A stretch of DNA of 64,000 bases, taken from NCBI RefSeq assembly GCF_023218175.1, contig NZ_JALPTH010000005.1:62001-126000 (forward strand), given 5' to 3'. Under the pieces are notes generated by a model that was given only the letters and a program-made list of their open reading frames with translations, did not search any database and was not told where the DNA came from. This DNA comes from Streptomyces lichenis. Lineage in GTDB: Bacteria > Actinomycetota > Actinomycetes > Streptomycetales > Streptomycetaceae. The translations under genes and the position numbers were made by a program. The number at the start of each line of letters is the position of its first letter. Within the stretch, counting starts at the first letter, position 1. Below are positions 58,376 to 64,000 of this stretch, piece by piece.

Positions 58376-58476
58376 CCGCCCGGCGCCCACCCGATCACTC
58401 CCCGCCCCACCCCATGGCTGCCGGACGCGATACCGCGTCCGGCACCACCCCTGCCCCGAGCACGCGCCACCCATTC

Positions 58477-58534
58477 TTGAACGCGTTCAACAAAGTCGCT
58501 AAGGTGAGCCGCATCAGCTTTTGAACGCGTTCAA
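58477..58534 (+). promoter_or_regulatory. Promoter with twin TetR-type operators
   Basis: TTGAACGCGTTCAA occurs twice as a perfect palindrome (58477-58490 and 58521-58534), centres 44 bp apart. The first contains a -35-like TTGAAC (58477-58482); TAAGGT (58500-58505) follows after 17 bp as the -10. The second operator lies just downstream, before the ribosome binding site. The TetR protein encoded at 60116 is the likely ligand. Confidence 0.72.
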
Positions 58535-58547
58535 AGGAGTGTGGGGC

Positions 58548-58976
58548 ATGGACCTCACTGTTATCGCGTACATCGTCTACCTGCTGGTCAGCGTGGGTCT
58601 GACGGTCTGGGTGGCGCGCACCCTCAGCCGCAACGGCCGGGTCTTCCTCGCCGATGTGCTGCACGGCAACGAGAAGCTCGCGGACGCCGTCAACCATCTG
58701 CTGGTGGTCGGCTTCTACCTGGTCAACCTCGGCTTCGTCGCACTCCACCTGAGCCAGGACGACCCCGTCGCCGACGCCCGGCAGCTCTTCGAGGCGCTCT
58801 CGGTCAAGCTCGGCGTGGTGCTGCTGGTCCTCGGGGTGCTGCACCTGGCCAACGTCTACGTACTGAACCGCATCCGCCGGCGCGGCACCCTGGACCGCGA
58901 GCAGCGGCCGCCCGTGGCGCCGCAGGGGTACATCCCGCCCGCCGGTGGCTGGAGCGCTCCCACGGCCCGGACCTGA
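58548..58976 (+). CDS. Small integral membrane protein
   Basis: 142-residue protein with three hydrophobic helices (DLTVIAYIVYLLVSVGLTVW; LLVVGFYLVNLGFVALHL; LGVVLLVLGVLHLANVYVL) and a polar Pro-rich C terminus. No family is recognised with certainty. ATG 58548 lies directly after the second TetR-type operator, so this is the first gene of the controlled operon. It precedes a DCC-type oxidoreductase gene. Confidence 0.8.
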   Translation: MDLTVIAYIVYLLVSVGLTVWVARTLSRNGRVFLADVLHGNEKLADAVNHLLVVGFYLVNLGFVALHLSQDDPVADARQLFEALSVKLGVVLLVLGVLHLANVYVLNRIRRRGTLDREQRPPVAPQGYIPPAGGWSAPTART

Positions 58977-58990
58977 GGGCGGGCCGCGCC

Positions 58991-59482
58991 ATGACCCACC
59001 CGGCACAGCCCGCGCCTGCCCCGCCGCCGGTGCGACGGCTGACGGTGCTGTACGACGCTCGGTGCCCGCTCTGCGTACAGCTGCGCGGCTGGCTCGCGCG
59101 GCAGAGGCAGCGGGTGCCGCTGGACTTCGTACCCGCCGGCTCCGCCGAGGCCCGCCACCGCTTCCCGCGACTGGACCACCGCGCCACCCTGGAGGAGATC
59201 ACCGTGATCGGGGACGCGGGCCAGGTCTACCGCTCGGAGGCGGCCTGGATCACCTGCCTCTGGGCCCTGGACGGCTACCGGGCCACCGCCCACCGGCTCG
59301 CCACCCCGGCCGGGCTGCCGCTGGCCCGGGCCACCGTCCTCGCCGCCGCCAGGCTGCGCGCCGCCCGCACCGGCGGCAACGGACCGGACGGCTGCGCCGA
59401 GGGACGGTGCGTGCCAGGTCACGGGGGCGCACCTGGCAGGGGGTGGGACCGGCGCGGGGGCCCGGTCCCACCCCCTGGATAG
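58991..59482 (+). CDS. DCC family thiol-disulfide oxidoreductase-like protein (DUF393)
   Basis: 163-residue protein starting with an Ala/Pro-rich segment and then LTVLYDARCPLCVQLRGWL, the DCC-family version of a thioredoxin-like CxxC. PLDFVPAGSAEARHRFPRLD and VYRSEAAWITCLWAL follow the family pattern. A Gly/Arg-rich C terminus may be natural or read-through. It is in the same operon as the membrane protein, 14 bp away. Its substrate is unknown. Confidence 0.85.
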   Translation: MTHPAQPAPAPPPVRRLTVLYDARCPLCVQLRGWLARQRQRVPLDFVPAGSAEARHRFPRLDHRATLEEITVIGDAGQVYRSEAAWITCLWALDGYRATAHRLATPAGLPLARATVLAAARLRAARTGGNGPDGCAEGRCVPGHGGAPGRGWDRRGGPVPPPG

Positions 59483-59494
59483 GGTCGGGGGGAC

Positions 59495-60070
59495 ATGAGC
59501 GAGGGAGTGGACGTGGACGAGGCGACGGGCGGCGCGGCAGCGGGCGGCAGCGGCACCGGGCAACCCGCCGCCCCGGCCCGCCCCCCTCGGCGCGGCCTCC
59601 TCCGCCGCCGCCTCGTGCTCTTCGGCGTCCCCCTCGCCGTACTCCTCTCCCTCCTCGCCGCGTACCTGCTCGCCGGCGGGGACGACGTCGAGGTGGACCC
59701 TCCCGCCCCCGACGCCACCGGCGAACGGCTCTGCCGCGACCTCCACGACGCGCTCCCCGCCACCGTCGCCGGTCTCCGCCAGCGCGCGACGGAGCCCTCC
59801 TCCCCGTACACCGCCGCCTGGGGGGACCCCGCGGTGGTGCTGCGCTGCGGGGTGGCCCGGCCGCCCGTGATGGACGACCCCCGGGCCAACGGCGGCGAGG
59901 TGAACGGCGTGGACTGGGTGCTGGAGAAGCGGGAGGACGGCCGCTACCGCTGCACCACCAGCTACCGCAAGGCGTACGTGGAGGTGGTGATCCCCGCCGC
60001 GTACGGGGACGTGAAGGCCCTGATCAACCTCGCGGACGCCGTGAAAAAGGCCGTGCCGCGCAGCCTCTAG
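59495..60070 (+). CDS. DUF3515 membrane-anchored protein
   Basis: 191-residue protein with a disordered N terminus, a single membrane anchor (LVLFGVPLAVLLSLLAAYLL) and an extracytoplasmic DUF3515 domain: ERLCRDLHDALPATVAG, then AAWGDPAVVLRCGVARP and GVDWVLEKREDGRYRCTTSY, containing three Cys. The biochemical role of the family is unknown. It follows the DCC gene by 12 bp and precedes the TetR gene. Confidence 0.85.
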   Translation: MSEGVDVDEATGGAAAGGSGTGQPAAPARPPRRGLLRRRLVLFGVPLAVLLSLLAAYLLAGGDDVEVDPPAPDATGERLCRDLHDALPATVAGLRQRATEPSSPYTAAWGDPAVVLRCGVARPPVMDDPRANGGEVNGVDWVLEKREDGRYRCTTSYRKAYVEVVIPAAYGDVKALINLADAVKKAVPRSL

Positions 60071-60115
60071 GCTCGGGGCGTGAGGGGCGTGCGAGTGGCC
60101 AGGGACGGAGAACAG

Positions 60116-60892
60116 GTGAAGGACGCGGTGAGCGGTACGGAACCGGAGACCGGGGCCGGAGCGGAGGCCGAGGCCTCCTCGAAGGCGGCCAAGCCCGCCA
60201 GGGCGACCAAGGCGCCGAAGAGCGAGCAGACCCGCACCCTCATCCTGGAGACCGCGCTCCGCCTCTTCGAGGAGCGCGGCTACGACCGCACGACCATGCG
60301 GGCGATCGCCCAGGAGGCCGGCGTCTCCACCGGCAACGCCTACTACTACTTCTCGTCCAAGGAGCACCTGGTCCAGGGCTTCTACGACCGGATCGCCGCC
60401 GAGCACGCGGCGGCCGTGGGCCCCGTCCTGGCCGGCGGCCCCGAGCTGGCCGACCGGATCGAGGGCACCCTGCTCCGCTGGCTGGAGGTGGCCGAGCCGT
60501 ACCACCGCTTCGCTGCCCAGTTCTTCAAGAACGCCGCCGACCCGGAGAGCCCGCTCAGCCCGTTCTCCCCCGAGTCCACGACCGCCCGCGAGCGAGCCGT
60601 CGACGTCCACCGCCAGGTGCTGGCCGGCTCCTCCACCAAGACCGCGCCCGAGCTGGCCGGCCGACTGCCTTATCTGCTGTGGATGATGCAGATGGGACTG
60701 GTGCTGTTCTGGGTGTACGACCGCTCCCCCGGCGCCGAGCGCAGCCACCGCCTGGTGGTGCGCACCGCCCCCATCGCCGCCCGCGCCATCGCCCTCTCCC
60801 GCTTCCGCGTGCTGCGGCCCCTGGTGCGCCAACTGGAGGACCTCCTCGCGGAGTTCCTCCCCGACGCCCACGAGGCCGAGGCTGCCCGATAG
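60116..60892 (+). CDS. TetR family repressor
   Basis: 258-residue regulator. The N-terminal tail of about 40 residues is Ala/Lys/Glu-rich; the TetR HTH is TMRAIAQEAGVSTGNAYYYF followed by SSKEHLV. The C-terminal ligand domain has an aromatic and Met-rich stretch (YLLWMMQMGLVLFWVYDR). GTG 60116 after GGAG is preferred over an upstream GTG at 60080. It likely represses the operon through the twin TTGAACGCGTTCAA sites, and lies at that operon's end, implying autoregulation. Confidence 0.9.
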   Translation: MKDAVSGTEPETGAGAEAEASSKAAKPARATKAPKSEQTRTLILETALRLFEERGYDRTTMRAIAQEAGVSTGNAYYYFSSKEHLVQGFYDRIAAEHAAAVGPVLAGGPELADRIEGTLLRWLEVAEPYHRFAAQFFKNAADPESPLSPFSPESTTARERAVDVHRQVLAGSSTKTAPELAGRLPYLLWMMQMGLVLFWVYDRSPGAERSHRLVVRTAPIAARAIALSRFRVLRPLVRQLEDLLAEFLPDAHEAEAAR

Positions 60893-61018
60893 CGGCCCGG
60901 TGCGCACCTGACGTGCACCTGGTGTGCGATTGTCTCGCGGAGGGGCCGCCCCGCGACCTACCCTCGCGGCCATGACCTCGCACGATGCCCGTGAAGGCTC
61001 CCAGGATCACTCCTCCTC

Positions 61019-61286
61019 GTGGAGGCACTGCGCGTCGCGGAGGCCCCGCCGATGTCCTTTGTCGCTGTCGTTGACGACCGTGTCGTCGGGCATGTCCTGC
61101 TGAGCGCGGCGCGGTTGGACGCCCCGCGCCGGATCGTGGACGTCCTCTCGCTGTCACCGCTGGGCGTGCTTCCGGAGTTCCAGCGCCCGGTTGTCCGCTC
61201 ACGAGCCCTGGATGACGGGTACCTTCGTCTACTTGGAGGCCTTCTGGGTCCATGACTGCGTCGGCCTGCGCGACCCCGAGGACTGA
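61019..61286 (+). pseudogene. GNAT acetyltransferase fragment
   Basis: ALRVAEAPPMSFVAVVDDRV and GHVLLSAARLDAP match the first half of a YhbS-like GNAT domain and GVLPEFQRPVVRSRAL resembles a damaged acetyl-CoA loop. The family's C-terminal end, EPWMTGTFVYLEAFWVHDC plus VGLRDPED and a stop, is present at 61207-61286 but in a different frame. The middle, about 50 codons, and the N terminus are gone. This is the second acetyltransferase relic in the window. Confidence 0.7.
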
Positions 61287-61411
61287 GAGGCCAGGACGAC
61301 GGGTCGGGGGGCGGGCGGCGGCGATCACCGAGGCCGACGAGGAGGAGGCGGCCGGCGAGGGCATGCTCGGACGCGAGCTCATGGTCCGCGTGGATCGGGT
61401 CGTCTGGTCGA

Positions 61412-61846
61412 TCACAGGGTCCGCACGATCTCGGCCCAGACCGTCTTGCCGACGTCCCGGGGAGCCGTGCCCCACCGGTCGGACAGCGCCTCGATGAGGT
61501 GCAGCCCGTACCCGCTCTCCTCCCCGTGCCCGGAGCGGACCACCGGCAGCCGGTCCTCGCGGGCGTCCGACACCGCGACCCGGATCGCCCCCTCCGGCGT
61601 GGTCACCCGGAGCTCGAAGTCCCGCCCCGCGACCCGCCCATGGGTGACCGCGTTCGCCGCCAGCTCGGCCACGATCAGGGCGGCCCGCTCCGAGATGTCG
61701 TGATCGTGCGGCACGCCCCACTCGTGCAGCACCAGTACCGCCATCCGCCGCGCGAGCCGCGCGCCCCTCGGGGTCGAGCTGAACCGCTGCGTCCACTGCG
61801 GAAGCACCGTCTCGCTCCCCAACGCCTCGGACACCATTGCGATCAC
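61412..61846 (-). CDS. Anti-sigma-factor-like ATP-binding protein (HATPase_c)
   Basis: 144-residue single-domain GHKL ATPase of the RsbW/SpoIIAB-like kind common in Streptomyces. The N box is IVAELAANAVTHG, the G1 box is SDAREDRLP and the G2 region SGHGEESGYGLHLIEALS. GTG 61846 is preferred; ATG 61837 and an upstream ATG at 61933 are alternatives. It is divergent from the XRE/DUF5753 gene, the arrangement of WhiJ-like loci, where an HATPase, an XRE regulator and a DUF397 protein cluster. A kinase or anti-sigma role is inferred. Confidence 0.85.
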   Translation of the reverse strand: MIAMVSEALGSETVLPQWTQRFSSTPRGARLARRMAVLVLHEWGVPHDHDISERAALIVAELAANAVTHGRVAGRDFELRVTTPEGAIRVAVSDAREDRLPVVRSGHGEESGYGLHLIEALSDRWGTAPRDVGKTVWAEIVRTL

Positions 61847-61987
61847 CGCACCTTTCGTGGGAATCCGTCGCCTTCGGTGACCAGATGAACGCAGCAAGTC
61901 GTACGTTGTGACTGCTTGAGCTTCAGCCGTCAAGGGGCCCGCTCCGCCATGCCGCGAACCGGGTCGGAAGCAGAAAGGTCGGGGAGC

Positions 61988-62812
61988 ATGACAGAAGGTG
62001 ACTCACGAGCGGACTTGACCCCCTTGCAGAGCTTCGTCGCCGACGTGCAGCAGGTCCGGATCGCTCGCAAGTTCACGCTGAAGAGCCTGGGCGTCGCGAC
62101 GGGCTACTCGGAGAGCTACGTCTGCAAGGTCGAGAAGGGCGTGCTGATCCCCAGCGACAAGTTCGCGATGGGCTGCGACCGGGCGTTCGGCACCGGCACC
62201 CTTTTCACCGGCCAGTTACGGCGTGCGCTCGCCAGCGACCACCCGAGCTGGTTCGCCCCGTACATCCAGCTGGAGCTTCGCGCCGCTGAAATCCTGGACT
62301 ACAGCACCATGTTCATCATGGGCATGCTTCAGACCGAGGAGTACGCCCGCGCGACCCTGCGGGCCTATCACCCTCGGGATGGGCAGGCGGTGCTGGAGAG
62401 CCGGGTCGCCGGACGGATAAGGCGTTACGAGGTGATGGAGCGGCCCTCGCCGCCCCTGCTGTGGGTCGTGCTGCATGAGGCATGCCTGCACACGCAGGTG
62501 GGCGGACGGGAGGTGATGGCCGCGCAGTTGGAGCGGCTGGTGGCGGAGGCGGCGGGGCCCCATGTCACGCTCCAGGTACTGCCGTTCGCGGCAGGATCAC
62601 CGGTCACCGGAGCGCCGTTCACCGTGCTGACCTTCAAGGACGGCCCCTCCGTGGTGCAGTCCGAGGGCGGACCGCTGGGAGGGCGACTCAGCGAAGACCC
62701 GAAAACCGTTGCGAATGCCCATCAGGTTTACCATCGACTACGGGCCGACGCCCTGTCCCCTGATGCTTCCGTTGCACGCATCAAGTCGATGCTCAAGGAG
62801 TACACAGAATGA
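61988..62812 (+). CDS. WhiJ-like XRE/DUF5753 regulator with a TTA codon
   Basis: 274-residue regulator: HTH at about residues 15-70 (FTLKSLGVATGYSESYVCKV) and DUF5753 to the C terminus (LQTEEYARATLRAYHP; HVTLQVLPFAAGSP). ATG 61988 follows GGGGAG. Codon 77 (62216-62218) is TTA, so expression may depend on bldA. Its stop overlaps the DUF397 start (ATGA). WhiJ/DUF397 pairs control development in S. coelicolor; here the partner DUF397 protein is duplicated. Confidence 0.9.
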   Translation: MTEGDSRADLTPLQSFVADVQQVRIARKFTLKSLGVATGYSESYVCKVEKGVLIPSDKFAMGCDRAFGTGTLFTGQLRRALASDHPSWFAPYIQLELRAAEILDYSTMFIMGMLQTEEYARATLRAYHPRDGQAVLESRVAGRIRRYEVMERPSPPLLWVVLHEACLHTQVGGREVMAAQLERLVAEAAGPHVTLQVLPFAAGSPVTGAPFTVLTFKDGPSVVQSEGGPLGGRLSEDPKTVANAHQVYHRLRADALSPDASVARIKSMLKEYTE

Positions 62813-63186
62813 CCGACAACGCCGGTACGCCGCAGGTCACCGGGTGGGTCTCGTCCTCGTACAGCGAGCCTAACGGCGGCCAGTGCGTCCAGTGGGCCCC
62901 CGGATTCGCGGCCGAGCACGGCACTGTCCCCATCCGGGACAGCAAGGCCCCGGACGGGCCCGCGCTGATGGTGAGCCCGCAGGCCTGGACGCAGGTCACC
63001 GGGTGGGTCTCGTCCTCGTACAGCGGGCCGGAAGGCGGCCAGTGCGTTCAGTGGGCCCCCGGGTACGCGGCCGAGCACGGCACCGTCCCGGTCCGGGACA
63101 GCAAGACGCCTGAGGGCCCTGCCCTGATGGTGAGCCCGCAGGCGTGGGCCGGGCTGATCGGGTTCGCCCGTCGCAGCGCGGTCTGA
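62809..63186 (+). CDS. Tandem DUF397 protein
   Basis: 125-residue protein made of two nearly identical DUF397 domains; the family usually has one (about 60-70 residues). Unit 1 (coding 62833-62991) and unit 2 (62992-63150) are 159 bp each and share WVSSSYS, GGQCVQWAP, AAEHGTVP and GPALMVSPQAW. DUF397 proteins work with XRE/DUF5753 partners, as BldB-like antagonists or toxin-like factors. It is coupled to the WhiJ-like gene. The near-identity suggests a recent in-frame duplication. Confidence 0.92.
   Translation: MTDNAGTPQVTGWVSSSYSEPNGGQCVQWAPGFAAEHGTVPIRDSKAPDGPALMVSPQAWTQVTGWVSSSYSGPEGGQCVQWAPGYAAEHGTVPVRDSKTPEGPALMVSPQAWAGLIGFARRSAV
62833..63150 (+). repeat. 159-bp in-frame tandem duplication
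   Basis: Two adjacent 159-bp units (62833-62991, 62992-63150), each starting CAGGTCACCGGGTGGGTCTC, with few differences. They encode the two DUF397 domains. Confidence 0.85.
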
Positions 63187-63201
63187 GTCAGTAGGCAGGA
63201 G

Positions 63202-63234
63202 GCCCCGCCACCCGGCCGGTCCGGGTGGCGGGGC
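63202..63234. terminator. Bidirectional terminator
   Basis: GCCCCGCCACCCGG (63202-63215) pairs perfectly with CCGGGTGGCGGGGC (63221-63234), between the convergent DUF397 and SDR genes. Confidence 0.85.
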
Positions 63235-63254
63235 TCCGTCGTCCTGCACTTCGC

Positions 63255-64000
63255 CTACGCGGTGGTGGCGATGCCGCCGTCGACGGGGATCACGGTGCCT
63301 GTCAGGTAGGCGCCTGCCCGGCTGGCGAGGAACACGGCAACACCCGCCATGTCGTCGTCGCGGCCGATCCGGCGTAGAGGGGCCGATGCCGCGATGGCCT
63401 CGCCGAGCTTGTCGAGGGTCGCAGCCATCATCGCCGACGGGAACGGTCCCGGCGCCACGGCGTTCACGGTGACGTGCTGCGGTCCCAGCTCCTTGGCGAG
63501 CACCCTGGTGAGTTGATGCAGTGCGGCCTTGCTGCTGGAGTACGAGTAGTTGGGCCGCTGGGGGATGTGGATGGCGGCGATGCTGCCGATGTTGATGATC
63601 CGCGCGGGATCGTCGGCGGTGCCCGCCCCGCGAAGTGCCGGCAGCAGCGCCTGAACCAGCCAGAACGGCGACTTCAGATTGAGGTCGACGACAGTGTCCC
63701 AGGCCGCGTCCGGGAACGTCTCCAGCGGCTCGTCCCACATGGCGCCCGCGTTGTTGACGAGGATGTCGAGACGCTCCGAGTCGGCGGTGACGAGGTCGGA
63801 CAGTCGCCGACACTCCTCGTGGCGGGACAGGTCGGCGGGGATGGCCCGCACCTCACCGAACCTGGACAGCTGTTCCTGCGCCTGAGCGCACGCTTCCGCG
63901 CTGCGTGAGCTGATGACCACGCGGGCGCCTGCCTGGAGAAGGCCACGCGCGATCATCATTCCGATGCCTCGTGTGCCACCGGTGACGAGAGCGCGCTTTC
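63255..64000 (-). CDS. SDR family oxidoreductase (5' end cut off)
   Basis: Classical short-chain dehydrogenase/reductase. At the right edge the frame begins KRALVTGGTRGIGMMIAR, the glycine-rich NAD(P) motif, so only a few N-terminal residues are missing. NNAGAM, NIGSIAAIHI (catalytic Ser region) and YSYSSSKAALHQL (catalytic Tyr-x3-Lys) follow, and IPVDGG is the usual C-terminal motif. It resembles 3-oxoacyl-ACP reductase or gluconate 5-dehydrogenase-type enzymes; the substrate is not identifiable. Confidence 0.92.
   Translation of the reverse strand, partial: KRALVTGGTRGIGMMIARGLLQAGARVVISSRSAEACAQAQEQLSRFGEVRAIPADLSRHEECRRLSDLVTADSERLDILVNNAGAMWDEPLETFPDAAWDTVVDLNLKSPFWLVQALLPALRGAGTADDPARIINIGSIAAIHIPQRPNYSYSSSKAALHQLTRVLAKELGPQHVTVNAVAPGPFPSAMMAATLDKLGEAIAASAPLRRIGRDDDMAGVAVFLASRAGAYLTGTVIPVDGGIATTA

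Noticed and set aside
58477..58534. TTGAACGCGTTCAA sites as Rex redox operators
   Set aside because: The Rex consensus as I know it is TTGTGAA-N4-TTCACAA. These sites lack the GTG/CAC part, and a TetR gene closes the same operon.
1..64000. tRNA, rRNA, riboswitch or insertion sequence
   Set aside because: No tRNA-like T-loop/acceptor pairs, rRNA segments, recognisable riboswitch cores or transposase frames were noticed. A dedicated search (tRNAscan, Infernam-type models, ISfinder) would be needed to exclude small ones.

Overview
The window is high-GC chromosomal DNA from a Streptomyces-type actinomycete. The evidence is strong third-position GC bias, GTG and TTG starts, short -ATGA/-GTGA overlaps inside operons, actinobacterial families (DUF397/DUF5753 regulators, CGNR zinc finger, mycothiol-dependent maleylpyruvate isomerase-like protein, DUF3515) and a few in-frame TTA codons, which in Streptomyces mark bldA-dependent genes. 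As I recall (unverified), the order succinate dehydrogenase, sialic-acid-type wall polymer genes, nucleoside transporter resembles S. coelicolor around SCO4855-SCO4890, so most of this is probably conserved core with small accessory inserts.

Layout. 1-6.3 kb: a sugar ABC solute-binding lipoprotein (cut by the edge), a LacI regulator and a large secreted GH87-type alpha-1,3-glucanase, with a doubled LacI-type operator between the last two. 6.35-8.7 kb: an XRE/DUF5753 module behind a perfect 32-bp palindrome, then two small genes. 8.7-12.1 kb: a PP2C phosphatase, an MDMPI-like protein, and two decayed genes (GNAT, UGT-type glycosyltransferase). 12.1-19.2 kb: nucleoside uptake and salvage (BMP lipoprotein, ATPase, two permeases, cytidine deaminase, thymidine phosphorylase) sharing a CTACGCGCGTAG-type operator. 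19.5-28.8 kb: an M20 amidohydrolase, then two divergent blocks for a sialic-acid/Kdn-like polymer (NeuB, NeuA-HAD fusion, polysialyltransferase-like enzymes, GT2). 29-38.3 kb: ECF sigma factor and partner, CGNR regulator, epoxide hydrolase, a hemC paralogue, lipoprotein, GH20 hexosaminidase and UraD-like protein. 38.6-42.0 kb: sdhCDAB. 42.2-48.6 kb: P450 plus ferredoxin, a secreted protein beside an ABC exporter, and a beta-propeller-like lipoprotein.

48.8-58.4 kb is the most unusual part. It encodes a Crp/Fnr regulator, a class III nucleotide-cyclase-like protein with its metal and Asn/Arg catalytic residues, two full-length paralogous P-loop-like proteins whose Walker A lysine is arginine, a 96-residue adaptor-like protein, a sigma-region-2-like protein, a small HTH protein and a nucleoside-deoxyribosyltransferase/TIR-like protein. 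Four of them carry the same short Gly/Asn motif (G-x-[IV]-N-[TN]-G-x-V-x-G-G-Q). A perfect GTGAC-N4-GTCAC site lies before the cyclase gene, and both the Crp-like and sigma-like genes have a TTA codon near their starts. I read it as a candidate cyclic-nucleotide-linked, developmentally gated signalling or conflict system; that function is inferred.

58.5-64 kb: a TetR-controlled membrane-protein operon with twin operators, a second decayed GNAT gene, a WhiJ-like cluster (HATPase, XRE/DUF5753 with a TTA codon, duplicated DUF397) and a partial SDR gene. I saw no tRNA, rRNA, CRISPR array, intact insertion sequence or prophage.
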